Positions 18,095 to 26,241 of a stretch of 64,000 bases of DNA are shown in pieces; positions within the stretch are counted from its first letter, which is position 1; every line of letters begins with the position of its first letter. Source of the DNA: Pseudomonas putida (GTDB lineage: Bacteria; Pseudomonadota; Gammaproteobacteria; Pseudomonadales; Pseudomonadaceae); contig NZ_MKZO01000067.1 in NCBI RefSeq assembly GCF_001941965.1, positions 1 through 64,000 of the forward strand. Direction: 5' to 3'. Under the pieces are notes generated by a model. That model saw only the letters and a program-made list of their open reading frames with translations. It ran no database searches and was not told the origin of the DNA. The position numbers and the translations under genes were made by a program.

Positions 18095-18157
18095 CCGGGG
18101 TGTCACAGGGACGTGACCCCTCGGGCGAAGCGCCCGCCATCCTTACAGGAGTGCTGC

Positions 18158-19993
18158 ATGCTGTTCCGTCGTTTCGAGCAATTGATCGACATCTTCCGCG
18201 AGGCGCCCACTGCGGCGCCTCCTTCGCGGGTCCTGCCCTTCTACCTTTACTACCTGCGCCAGGTCTGGCCGGCGTTCGTCGCCCTGATGGTGCTGGGCCT
18301 GATCGTCGCCCTGATCGAAGTGGCGCTGTTCAGCTACCTGAGCCGGATCATCGACCTGGCCCAGGGCACGCCGAATATCAACCTGTTCAGCGAACATGCC
18401 GGCGAACTGATCTGGATGCTGGTGGTGGCATTGGTGCTCAGGCCGGTGTTCGTCGGCCTGCATGACCTGATGGTGCACCAGGCCATCAGCCCGGGCATGA
18501 CCAGCATGATCCGCTGGCAGAACCACGCCTACGTGCTCAAGCAGAGCCTGAATTTCTTCCAGAGCGACTTCGCCGGGCGCATCGCCCAGCGCATCATGCA
18601 AACCGGCAACTCCCTGCGCGACTCGCTGGTGCAGGCCATGGATGCGCTGTGGCACGTGAGCATCTATGCCATCAGCTCGCTGGTGCTGTTCGCCGAGGCC
18701 GACTGGCGCCTGATGATCCCGCTGCTGACCTGGATCGCCTGCTATGTCGTGGCCCTGCGCTACTTCGTGCCGCGGGTGAAGGAGCGCTCGGTGGTGTCGT
18801 CGGAGGCGCGCTCCAAGCTGATGGGGCGGATCGTCGATGGCTACACCAATATCGCCACCCTCAAGCTGTTCGCCCATACCGATTTCGAACAGCAATACGC
18901 CCGCGAAGCGATTCGCGAGCAGACCGAAAAGACCCAACTGGCCAGCCGGGTCATCACCAGCATGGACGTGGTCATCACCAGCCTCAACGGCCTGCTGATC
19001 GTCAGCACCACGGGCCTGGCCCTGTGGTTGTGGACCCAGTCGCTGATCACTACCGGCGCCATCGCCCTGGCCACCGGCCTGGTGATCCGCATCGTCAACA
19101 TGAGCGGCTGGATCATGTGGGTGGTCAACGGCATCTTCGAGAATATCGGCACCGTGCAGGACGGCCTGGAAAGCATCGCCCAGCCGGTCAGCGTCACCGA
19201 TAAACCGAACGCCCCGGACCTCAAGGTCGATCGCGGCGCGGTGCGTTTCGAGAACGTGGATTTCCACTACGGCAAGAGCGGCAGCCGGATCATCAGCAAC
19301 CTCGACCTGGATATCCGCCCCGGCGAGAAGATCGGCCTGATCGGCCCGTCCGGTGCCGGCAAGTCGACCCTGGTCAACCTGCTGCTGCGCCTGTATGACC
19401 TGGAAGGCGGGCGCATCCTCATCGATGGCCAGGATATCGCCGAGGTCACCCAGCAAAGCCTGCGCGGGCAGATCGGCATGATCACCCAGGACACTTCCCT
19501 GCTGCACCGCTCGATCCGCGACAACCTGCGCTACGGCAAGCCCGATGCCAGCGACGAGGAACTGTGGAACGCGGTGTGCGGCGCACGGGCCGAGGAATTC
19601 ATTCCGCTGCTCAGCGATGCCCAGGGCCGCACCGGCTTCGATGCCCATGTCGGCGAGCGCGGGGTCAAGCTCTCCGGTGGCCAGCGCCAGCGCATCGCGA
19701 TTGCCCGGGTACTGCTGAAGAACGCGCCGATCCTGATCATGGACGAGGCCACTTCGGCACTGGATTCGGAAGTGGAAGCCGCCATTCAGGAAAGCCTGGA
19801 AACCCTGATGCAGGGCAAGACCGTGATCGCCATCGCCCACCGTCTCTCGACCATCGCCCGGATGGATCGCCTGGTGGTCCTGGAGAACGGCCGCATCGCC
19901 GAGATGGGCAGCCACAGCGAGCTGCTGGCCCAGCGCGGGCTCTATGCCCGGCTCTGGCATCACCAGACCGGCGGTTTCGTCGGGGTCGACTAA
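18158..19993 (+). CDS. ABC transporter, fused permease-ATPase (exporter type)
   Basis: 611 residues. The transmembrane domain (about 30-330, six helices, with FYLYYLRQVWPAFVALMVLGLIVALIEVALF at its start) is fused to a nucleotide-binding domain (about 360-605) with Walker A GPSGAGKST, Q-loop ITQDTSLL, signature LSGGQRQR, Walker B ILIMDEATSALD and H-loop AHRLST. It is a half-transporter that works as a homodimer in the inner membrane, of the MsbA/multidrug type. AGGAG precedes the ATG at 18158; an open extension to 18113 lacks support. The substrate is unknown. Confidence 0.92.
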   Translation: MLFRRFEQLIDIFREAPTAAPPSRVLPFYLYYLRQVWPAFVALMVLGLIVALIEVALFSYLSRIIDLAQGTPNINLFSEHAGELIWMLVVALVLRPVFVGLHDLMVHQAISPGMTSMIRWQNHAYVLKQSLNFFQSDFAGRIAQRIMQTGNSLRDSLVQAMDALWHVSIYAISSLVLFAEADWRLMIPLLTWIACYVVALRYFVPRVKERSVVSSEARSKLMGRIVDGYTNIATLKLFAHTDFEQQYAREAIREQTEKTQLASRVITSMDVVITSLNGLLIVSTTGLALWLWTQSLITTGAIALATGLVIRIVNMSGWIMWVVNGIFENIGTVQDGLESIAQPVSVTDKPNAPDLKVDRGAVRFENVDFHYGKSGSRIISNLDLDIRPGEKIGLIGPSGAGKSTLVNLLLRLYDLEGGRILIDGQDIAEVTQQSLRGQIGMITQDTSLLHRSIRDNLRYGKPDASDEELWNAVCGARAEEFIPLLSDAQGRTGFDAHVGERGVKLSGGQRQRIAIARVLLKNAPILIMDEATSALDSEVEAAIQESLETLMQGKTVIAIAHRLSTIARMDRLVVLENGRIAEMGSHSELLAQRGLYARLWHHQTGGFVGVD

Positions 19994-20002
19994 GAGCCTC
20001 GC

Positions 20003-21127
20003 TCAGCCCTGTCGATACGGCAGGGCCGAGCGGGCATCTTTCGCATAGGCCAGCACGCCGAGACGTTCCTGGCGCAGGAAATCCTCCACCGCCGTGCGCA
20101 GGCCCGGGTGCAGCAGGTAATGCCAGGAGCGGGTGATCACCGGCTCGAACCCTCGAATCAGCTTGTGCTCGCCCTGGGCGCCGGCGTCGAAGCGCTGCAG
20201 GCCTTCGGCGATGGCGTAGTCCATGCCCTGGTAGAAACAGGTCTCGAAGTGCAGGCGATCGAACTCGGCCAGGCAGCCCCAGTAGCGGCCATAGAAACTG
20301 TCGCCGCCGACCAGGCTGAAGGCCATCGCCACTTCGCGCCCGCCCTGCAGGGCCATGACCACGCGGATCGCCTCGGGCATGCGCTCGGCCAGCAGGCTGA
20401 AGAATTCCCGGGTCAGGTACGGTGCGCGACGGCGCACCGCGTAGGTGTTGGCGTAGCAGGCGTAGACGAAGTCCCACTGCGCCTCGCTCAGTTCGGCGCC
20501 GCGATACCAGCGGAACTCGATGCCCTGCCCCGCCACCTGCTCTCTCTCCTTGCGCATCTGCTTGCGTTTGCGCGAAGCGAGGGCGTCGAGGAAGTCCTGG
20601 AAATCCCGGTAGCCCTGATTGCGCCAGTGGAACTGGCAGCCGAGGCGTTCCAGCCAGCCTTCGCGATGCTGCAGGGCGGCGTCGGCGGCGGGGTCGGTGA
20701 AGTTTACGTGCAGGCCGGACTGGCCTTGTTCCAGCAGTGACTCCTCGACCTCCTCCAGCAAGGTTGCCAGCGCATGGGGTTCGCCCAACAGACGTGGTCC
20801 GCCTACCGGCGAGAAGGGCACGGCGCAGAGCAGCTTCGGGTAATAGCCGATCCCGGCCCGCTCGCAGGCATCGGCCCAGCCGTGGTCGAACACGTACTCG
20901 CCGAAGGAATGGGTCTTGGCGTAGGCCGGCATGGCGGCGAGCAGCTTGCCGTGGTCGTCGGTGAGCAGGCGGTGGGACGGGGTCCAGCCGGTGCGCGGGC
21001 TGACGCTGCCGCTGTCTTCCAGGCTGCTGAGGAAGGCGTGGCGCAGGAAGGGTTGGTCCGCCGGGACCAGGGCGTCCCAGGTGGCGGCATCGAGCTGGGC
21101 GAGGTGGTTCAGGGTGAGAGTCGGCAT
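20003..21127 (-). CDS. FemAB/GNAT-fold N-acyltransferase-like protein (DUF482 type)
   Basis: 374 residues, matching the peptidogalycan biosynthesis/recognition type of GNAT-fold proteins seen in many proteobacteria: FLRHAFLSSLEDSGSVSPRTGW near the start, LASRKRKQMRKEREQV in the middle, YANTYAVRRRAPYLTREFF and the GGDSFYGRYWGC...LHFETCFYQGMDYAI acceptor region toward the end. It is cytosolic with no membrane segment, and its exact reaction is not established. It converges with the ABC transporter gene (9 bases between stops). Confidence 0.8.
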   Translation of the reverse strand: MPTLTLNHLAQLDAATWDALVPADQPFLRHAFLSSLEDSGSVSPRTGWTPSHRLLTDDHGKLLAAMPAYAKTHSFGEYVFDHGWADACERAGIGYYPKLLCAVPFSPVGGPRLLGEPHALATLLEEVEESLLEQGQSGLHVNFTDPAADAALQHREGWLERLGCQFHWRNQGYRDFQDFLDALASRKRKQMRKEREQVAGQGIEFRWYRGAELSEAQWDFVYACYANTYAVRRRAPYLTREFFSLLAERMPEAIRVVMALQGGREVAMAFSLVGGDSFYGRYWGCLAEFDRLHFETCFYQGMDYAIAEGLQRFDAGAQGEHKLIRGFEPVITRSWHYLLHPGLRTAVEDFLRQERLGVLAYAKDARSALPYRQG

Positions 21128-21181
21128 TGCGGGAGTTTGCCGGGTTGTGTGCAGGAAAAGAAGATTTGTGTTGTAGCGGGT

Positions 21182-21200
21182 GGCCTCATCGCTGGCAAGC
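21182..21200. repeat. Degenerate single REP half
   Basis: GGCCTCATCGCTGGCAAGC matches the left half of the type 1 REP, then diverges (CCACAATGACC). There is no inverted partner, so this is a decayed singlet between the FemAB-like gene and the porin terminator. Confidence 0.7.
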
Positions 21201-21228
21201 CCACAATGACCACGTGAGCAACCAAAGG

Positions 21229-21255
21229 AAAAAAAAGCCCCACCGAAGTGGGGCT
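21229..21255 (-). terminator. Rho-independent terminator of the OprP-type porin
   Basis: On the minus strand AGCCCCAC / GTGGGGCT (21255-21236) pair perfectly around a TTCG loop and are followed by eight T residues. The hairpin is 31 bases after the porin stop codon. Confidence 0.92.
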
Positions 21256-21286
21256 GAAAATTTAACGGATGAAGGAGCGTCTTTGC

Positions 21287-22600
21287 TTAGAAAGCGTACT
21301 GTGCGCGCAGTACGAAACCGTCGCCTTTGTCGTCGCCGTTAGCATTCTGGGCGTTGTCGACCTTGGCCTTGACGTAGGTACCGCTGATACGGACGTTTTC
21401 GTTGGCGTACCAGTTCAGACCCAGGTTATGCACCTTGCCTTCGATGTCGCCGACGTTGGCGAAGGCGCCGTTGTCGTCTTCAGCTTCGATGTGATCGTAG
21501 CGGTAGAACACTTCCCAGGCACCGATCTGCTTGTTCTGAGGCTTGACAGCGTCGAACTTGCCGAGCTTGTAGGCACGGGCTTCACCGGTGATGGTGTAGG
21601 CAACCTGAGCGTAGTAACCGGTGGCCTTGATGTCCTGGTAGGCAGCAGCGTCAGCTTCGACCTTGCGCTTCAGGTACTCACCCTGTACCGAGAAAGGACC
21701 GGTAGCGAAGGCAGCTTCCAGACCCCAGGCGCGGTCGGTGTCGTAGGCACCGGCTGGAGTGTTGTTGGCGCCACCGAGGGTCAGGCGGTTGCCGTTGGTG
21801 CCAGCGTCCTGACCACCGTCGGTGCTCACGCCACGCATGCCCAGGCGGCTGCGGATACGGCCGTCGAAGGAGGTGTCGGACAGGTCGCGCTGAGCGACGT
21901 TCAGGCCGAAGTGCAGGACGTTGCCGTCGCTGTGCATCGGCGCGAAGACGCCACGGAAGTTGAACTGCTTGGTGCTGTCGCCGTCTTTGTCAGCGTTGGT
22001 GGCGTCTTTGGCGAACATGCCGCCGGACAGGTAGACGGAATCACCGATGTTGCTCGAAGCCTGGATACCCAGGCCGCCGTTGTGACCGTTGACCCAGTCG
22101 GCCAGGTCGTAGGCAGCGGTACGCTCGGGAGCGGTTACCCACTTGGAGCTGGTGGCTTTTTCCAGGCCGAATTCTGGGTCGAAGCGACCTACCTTGATCG
22201 ACACTGGCTTGAAGCCGTTGTAGGCCAGCGAGGCCTCGTCGAAGTAGCCGTCTTCGCTACGGTTGTCACCACCGGAGTTGTGGGAGAAGTCGTAGTTGAT
22301 CTGGTAAGCCCAGTCGGTAGCCAGAACACCACCGATTTCCAGGAATGCACGACGGAAGTAGCCAGCGTCAGCGCGGTTGCCGTTGACGGTGTAGAACTCG
22401 TCGAAGCTGCTGTAGTCAGCCTGGACACGACCGCCGACCTTGAAGCTGTATTGCTTGTCAGTAGTAGCGACCTCGAGGCCACCCTTGGTCTTGACTACGA
22501 TATCGGCGCCGTCGGTGGTCACGGTACCCGCGAAAGCCTGGGCGGTAACGGCCATGGCCAAGGCGCTGGCTACGAAACCTGCGAAGTGCTTACGGATCAT
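21287..22600 (-). CDS. Phosphate/polyphosphate-selective porin, OprP/OprO family
   Basis: 437 residues: signal peptide (MIRKHFAGFVASALAMAVTAQAFA) then a 16-strand barrel protein of the OprP/OprO family, with GGRVQADYSSFDEFYTVNGNRADAGYFRRAFLEIGG, the lysine/arginine-bearing SIKVGRFDPEFGLEKATSSKWVTAPERTAAYDLADW and a C-terminal LRAQYAF ending in Phe. It forms an anion-selective trimeric channel in the outer membrane. GGGGAG precedes the ATG. A candidate Pho box lies about 120 bases upstream and a strong terminator follows, so it is a single phosphate-starvation-type gene. Whether it is OprP (phosphate) or OprO (pyrophosphate) depends on two pore residues I cannot assign. Confidence 0.9.
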   Translation of the reverse strand: MIRKHFAGFVASALAMAVTAQAFAGTVTTDGADIVVKTKGGLEVATTDKQYSFKVGGRVQADYSSFDEFYTVNGNRADAGYFRRAFLEIGGVLATDWAYQINYDFSHNSGGDNRSEDGYFDEASLAYNGFKPVSIKVGRFDPEFGLEKATSSKWVTAPERTAAYDLADWVNGHNGGLGIQASSNIGDSVYLSGGMFAKDATNADKDGDSTKQFNFRGVFAPMHSDGNVLHFGLNVAQRDLSDTSFDGRIRSRLGMRGVSTDGGQDAGTNGNRLTLGGANNTPAGAYDTDRAWGLEAAFATGPFSVQGEYLKRKVEADAAAYQDIKATGYYAQVAYTITGEARAYKLGKFDAVKPQNKQIGAWEVFYRYDHIEAEDDNGAFANVGDIEGKVHNLGLNWYANENVRISGTYVKAKVDNAQNANGDDKGDGFVLRAQYAF

Positions 22601-22717
22601 CGATGAAGCTCCCCTAACGTTTTATGGTCTTGATTACGTTGAAAAAACACGTGGACAGGGCCACTTGTGCTGGGGAGGAATCTTGGCGGGGGGTTATTTC
22701 AGATCAGTGGCTTTTAT

Positions 22718-22735
22718 ATAAATGTTTTGTGACAG
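22718..22735 (-). promoter_or_regulatory. Candidate Pho box
   Basis: On the minus strand CTGTCAC (22735-22729), four A residues, then CATTTAT (22724-22718) follow the Pho box layout of two 7-base repeats 11 bases apart; the first matches CTGTCAT/C well, the second only at four of seven positions. It is about 120 bases before the porin ATG, so PhoB control is plausible. Confidence 0.45.
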
Positions 22736-22901
22736 CGGAACTTTTTTACTCCGTTCAGGAATATGGCAAAACGCCCGTTTTTCGGCGCGATTGACATCAA
22801 TTTGCCATCTCTGGGTCGTCCCTGCGACAAAAGCGCACAGCAGCACAGCCTTCCCTCTTCTACCTGCCCGCACCTCGCCGCACTGTCCTGAGCTTCCTTC
22901 G

Positions 22902-22934
22902 CAAACTGTCATGGTCCGGCGACCAGACAGTTTG
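22902..22934. promoter_or_regulatory. Bulged inverted repeat upstream of the orphan operon
   Basis: CAAACTGTC (22902-22910), a single A, TGGTC (22912-22916), a 4-base loop, GACCA and GACAGTTTG (22921-22934) pair over 14 positions. It lies about 130 bases before the SDR start of the unrecognised operon, in a 465-base region shared with the divergent porin. It could be an operator or an RNA hairpin. Confidence 0.4.
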
Positions 22935-22951
22935 GTGCGCAGCGCCCCGGC

Positions 22952-22963
22952 TGTACCGGTACA
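22952..22963. promoter_or_regulatory. Perfect 12-base palindrome, candidate operator
   Basis: TGTACCGGTACA is a perfect palindrome 102 bases before the first start codon of the orphan operon. Symmetry and position suggest a dimer site for the regulator of this operon, possibly the MocR protein at 28942-30354; that link is inferred. Confidence 0.4.
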
Positions 22964-23065
22964 TCCCCCGACGCTCTTTCTAATCTGACCCCGTTCATCA
23001 GGCACGGACGCTTCCAGGTAGCAACACCACCTCACCTCACAAGTGCAAGTAAGAAGGAGCAGCAA

Positions 23066-23806
23066 TTGAAAACTGATGAAACGGTCGTCGTCACCGGAGT
23101 GACGTCTGGCATCGGGCTGGCTTGCGCCAGAATTTTGCTAAAGCAGGGAAGCAACGTTATCGGAATCGGCCGTCGGGAAGAGCGCCTGAATGCATTGAGC
23201 GATGAATTCCACGGAAGTTTCCACGCAATAAGTTGTGATGTTCGCGACAGCCAGACATTGAATGAACGGATCAATGAACTGCCGGAGCAATTCGCAAGTA
23301 TCGACAAACTGGTCAATGGCGCCGGCCTGCTGCAAGGTCACGGCAAGTTGCTGGACATTACCGACGAGCATATTCAAACCATGCTCGACACCAATGTCCA
23401 CGGCCTGATCAACGTGACCCGCGCGGTATTGCCCCGGCTGATCGCCAGCGGCCGCGGCCACGTGGTCAACCTGAGCTCCATCGGCGCCCATGTGCATTAC
23501 CAGGGCGGGCATGTGTACGCCGCCTCCAAGGCCTTCGTCGAGCACTTCGGCCGCTGCCTGCGCACCGAACTGGTGGGCAGCCGGGTACGCCTGACCACCG
23601 TCGCCCCGGGCAAGACCCGCTCGGAGTTCGCCCTCGTGCAGAACAACGGCGACCAGGCCCGGGCCGACCAGGTGTACAGCAGCCTGACCCCGCTGGAACC
23701 GGAGGATGTCGCCAATGCGGTGGTCTGGGCCCTGCGCCAGCCAACGCACGTGAATATCAACCTTATCGAACTCACGCCTGCTGACCAGGAACTTTCGTAC
23801 CGGTGA
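23066..23806 (+). CDS. SDR family oxidoreductase, first gene of orphan biosynthetic-type operon
   Basis: 246 residues, classical SDR: TGVTSGIG (residues 10-17), NGAG in the NNAG position, catalytic VNLSSIG...YAASKAF, and a DhbA/YdfG-like C-terminus. It starts with TTG at 23066, with AAGGAG 6 bases upstream; no nearby ATG gives a complete Rossmann motif. It ends 4 bases before the next gene, so it is translationally linked to the operon. A NADP(H)-dependent oxidation or reduction of a pathway intermediate is the likely role. It is the only gene of the operon whose family is found in most metabolic pathways, so it gives no hint of the product. Confidence 0.88.
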   Translation: MKTDETVVVTGVTSGIGLACARILLKQGSNVIGIGRREERLNALSDEFHGSFHAISCDVRDSQTLNERINELPEQFASIDKLVNGAGLLQGHGKLLDITDEHIQTMLDTNVHGLINVTRAVLPRLIASGRGHVVNLSSIGAHVHYQGGHVYAASKAFVEHFGRCLRTELVGSRVRLTTVAPGKTRSEFALVQNNGDQARADQVYSSLTPLEPEDVANAVVWALRQPTHVNINLIELTPADQELSYR

Positions 23807-23810
23807 TGCC

Positions 23811-25010
23811 ATGAGCCAGACTCTCGCGAAATATTACGTCAGAAACAAACTTACCCATAAGTTGATCAGCAAGCGTGTGTTGTCGCCAATCTCGTTGTCG
23901 CAACAACCACCGGCGGATCTGGTCAAGGCCTTGTGCATCGAGGAAGAAGTCTCCCGGCTGTCCGCCGTGTATGCCAACTTCCAGCGTGATGACGATGAAC
24001 AGACCGGACTTCCACGTTATATGCCGTTCTATCGCTTTATCCAGTCGAAGTTCCCGGGTTTCCAATGGCAAGTTCGCCATGAAGAAGGCCGCAAGACCCT
24101 GATTCTGGATAAACCCTATATCAACCAAAGTCGCCCTTCGTTGCTCAACCTGCTGCTCTGCGCGGTCAACGACAACACGGTGACCACCCCGGCGCTGAAG
24201 GTCCGCTACCCCACCATGACAGTGCTACCAGACGCTTTGGTGATCGACCTGGAGAAGGCCTTCGAGCGCCTGTCCTTCACCACCTCGGCGCCGCACTTCA
24301 TGGCGCGCTTCGCCGAAACCCTGGCCAAGGGCCTGGCCGGTGAAACCATCACCCTGGTCTCGCCGGTGTGCCCGGACTACGGCTACGAAAGCAAGAACGG
24401 CCGCCTGCGCTACACCTTCGAGCACCTGGGCGAAGGCATCGGCCTGGTGGCCGGGCGGGTGGTCAAGACCCTGCCGGTGCTGCAGGCAGTATTGAAGAAG
24501 CACGGTATCGATGCACGGATCGCCATCGGCGCCGGCGACTTCGAGGGCTTCGATGCCTCGACCCTCAACCGCCTCAAGGAAACCCGCGAGGGCTTCGCCC
24601 GCAAGCTGCGCATCAGCCAGCAGAAGATCCTCGACATCCTCGGCCCGGACACCGAGTCGATCATGATCGCCGAGGCTGCCGGTGGCGAAGCGCAGTGGCA
24701 TGCCCTGACCGCCGAGGCCGAACGGCGCCTGGCCAGTCGCGACAACGGCTGCATCGTCGAAAGCGACCTCGACTACGCCGGGATCTTCAATGCCCGCCTG
24801 CCGCTGTACCAGGCCTGGCACCAGCAGCGCAGCAATGAGGAACTGATGCAGATCCTCTACGCCCAGGGCGCGGAATACGCGGCCATCGGCAAGGTCTTCG
24901 CCGCGCAATGGCAGAACCCGATCGTGATCGGCGCCGACCATAACCGCATGCAGCCGTTCTACTGGTTGTACAGCGACATCCCGGTCCTTTACCTGACGCG
25001 GGTGTACTGA
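23811..25010 (+). CDS. Unrecognised 399-aa protein, core of orphan operon
   Basis: Soluble protein without signal peptide or membrane segment. I do not recognise the family. Visible features: an N-terminal helical part (1-140), a central LVSPVCPDYGYESKNG segment with a CPDYG motif, then FEHLGEGIGLVAGRVVKTLPVLQAVLKKHGIDARIAIGAGDFEGFD, a pattern of helix-strand-acidic loop, and a C-terminal NPIVIGADHNRMQPFYWLYSDIPVLYLTRVY. The alternation recalls the layout of DIT1/PvcA isocyanide synthases, with a cluster of conserved-looking acids and GDFE, but the diagnostic PvcA motifs are absent, so this is only a hypothesis. Its position between an SDR and two iron oxygenases, with 4-base and 1-base junctions, suggests a scaffold-forming enzyme. 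Confidence 0.8.
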   Translation: MSQTLAKYYVRNKLTHKLISKRVLSPISLSQQPPADLVKALCIEEEVSRLSAVYANFQRDDDEQTGLPRYMPFYRFIQSKFPGFQWQVRHEEGRKTLILDKPYINQSRPSLLNLLLCAVNDNTVTTPALKVRYPTMTVLPDALVIDLEKAFERLSFTTSAPHFMARFAETLAKGLAGETITLVSPVCPDYGYESKNGRLRYTFEHLGEGIGLVAGRVVKTLPVLQAVLKKHGIDARIAIGAGDFEGFDASTLNRLKETREGFARKLRISQQKILDILGPDTESIMIAEAAGGEAQWHALTAEAERRLASRDNGCIVESDLDYAGIFNARLPLYQAWHQQRSNEELMQILYAQGAEYAAIGKVFAAQWQNPIVIGADHNRMQPFYWLYSDIPVLYLTRVY

Positions 25011-26239
25011 TGAACCAGCACGACAACGCCACCCACTACTGCCAGTACGGCCCGCAGGGCAACCTGCGCGCGGCGTATGGCCGGCTGCCGTTGCAGCCGC
25101 TGTGGACCTGGCTGACCGGCAAGGGCCTGGTGCAACCGGCCGAGGCCCTGAAGGCGAAGATGGACAAGACCGGCGAGCGCTTCCTGCTGGTCCACCTGCT
25201 GTTCACCTGGACGGTGATGATCGGCCTGGTGCTGCTCGGCAAGGCGGTGCTGGACGGTGCTTTCCATCCGCTGCTGTCGGTGCTGCTGGTGATCGCGGCC
25301 TGGGTGCTGATGGTCAACCGCCTGCGCAGCATGCAGGCGACCTTCCATTACCTGACCCACGGTGCGGTGCTCAAGGACAAGGCCCGGGCCCAGCGTTACG
25401 CGCGGTTCTTCCTGACCACGCCGCTGCTGTACCAGGACTGGGACACCTACAACCAGAGCCATGTCCGTGAACACCACAACATCCATGTGCTGTGTACCGA
25501 CATCGACCCGGACCAGCGCTTCATCCAGGCCCAGGGCTTCTACCCGGGCATGCCGGAGCTGGCCTACTGGTGGCGGGTGATCTGCACACCGTTCCGCCCG
25601 ACCTACCTGCTGCGCCAGTGGCGCGCGACCCTGAACGACTGCTTCGTGCGGCCGCCACGGGACGAGGTGCGCTTCCGCCTGGTGTTCTGGGCCGTGTTGC
25701 TGGTGCTGCTGTGGGCCACCGACAGCCTGATGGCCTTCGCCCTGATCTACGGGATCCCGCGGGCGGTGCTGTTCGAGCACTCGATGTGGCTGCAACTGTT
25801 CACCGAACACCTGTGGTTCTACCAGCGCGAGGAAGGCAGGGCCGACAAGCCGCATTACGGCCGCCTGACCTGGGGCCGCTTCCAGGGCCGCACGCCGCCA
25901 AGCGGTGGTGTCGCTGCCTGGACCGGCTGGGTGCTCAAGGCGCTGCTGCTGGATGTACCGGTGCGCCTGTACGTCTACCCACAGGACCTGCCCAACCACG
26001 ACGCTCACCACCGCCGGCCGAACGTGCACTACCGGCATATCGCCAACTACCGCGCCAGCATTGAGGGCCAACCGTCCAGCTACGGCCCGTTCCTCGAAGT
26101 CTGGGGCTTCATGTCCGGCCTGTACCTGATTCGCGACCACATGTGCCGCGGCGTGCGCGAGCCCTTCGGCCCGCTGCAGAACGCTGCGACCCAACCCCAA
26201 GACATGCTGTACCCCACGCCCAGTTCTCAAGGAGCCTGA
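25010..26239 (+). CDS. Membrane fatty acid desaturase-like di-iron enzyme
   Basis: 409 residues with several hydrophobic helices (about 55-105 and 225-260) and the three histidine boxes of membrane desaturases/hydroxylases: HYLTH near 125, SHVREHHNIH near 155 and HDAHHRRPNVHYRH near 330. An additional FTEHLW motif is present. These histidines bind two irons that activate oxygen. In this setting it probably hydroxylates or desaturates a pathway intermediate rather than membrane lipid, because no lipid genes are nearby in the operon. Its ATG overlaps the previous stop (TGATG), which implies translational coupling. The next gene starts 2 bases after its stop. Confidence 0.85.
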   Translation: MNQHDNATHYCQYGPQGNLRAAYGRLPLQPLWTWLTGKGLVQPAEALKAKMDKTGERFLLVHLLFTWTVMIGLVLLGKAVLDGAFHPLLSVLLVIAAWVLMVNRLRSMQATFHYLTHGAVLKDKARAQRYARFFLTTPLLYQDWDTYNQSHVREHHNIHVLCTDIDPDQRFIQAQGFYPGMPELAYWWRVICTPFRPTYLLRQWRATLNDCFVRPPRDEVRFRLVFWAVLLVLLWATDSLMAFALIYGIPRAVLFEHSMWLQLFTEHLWFYQREEGRADKPHYGRLTWGRFQGRTPPSGGVAAWTGWVLKALLLDVPVRLYVYPQDLPNHDAHHRRPNVHYRHIANYRASIEGQPSSYGPFLEVWGFMSGLYLIRDHMCRGVREPFGPLQNAATQPQDMLYPTPSSQGA

Positions 26240-26241
26240 TC

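Noticed and set aside
18143..19963. Open frame of 606 codons opposite the ABC transporter
   Set aside because: Shadow of a gene with all ABC motifs; no ribosome site.
21269..22606. Open frame of 445 codons opposite the porin, Val-rich
   Set aside because: Shadow of the OprP-type gene; the porin has signal peptide, terminator and ribosome site.
23811..25010. Calling the 399-aa protein an isocyanide synthase
   Set aside because: The loose resemblance in strand order is not supported by the diagnostic PvcA/DIT1 motifs; it is kept as a hypothesis only.
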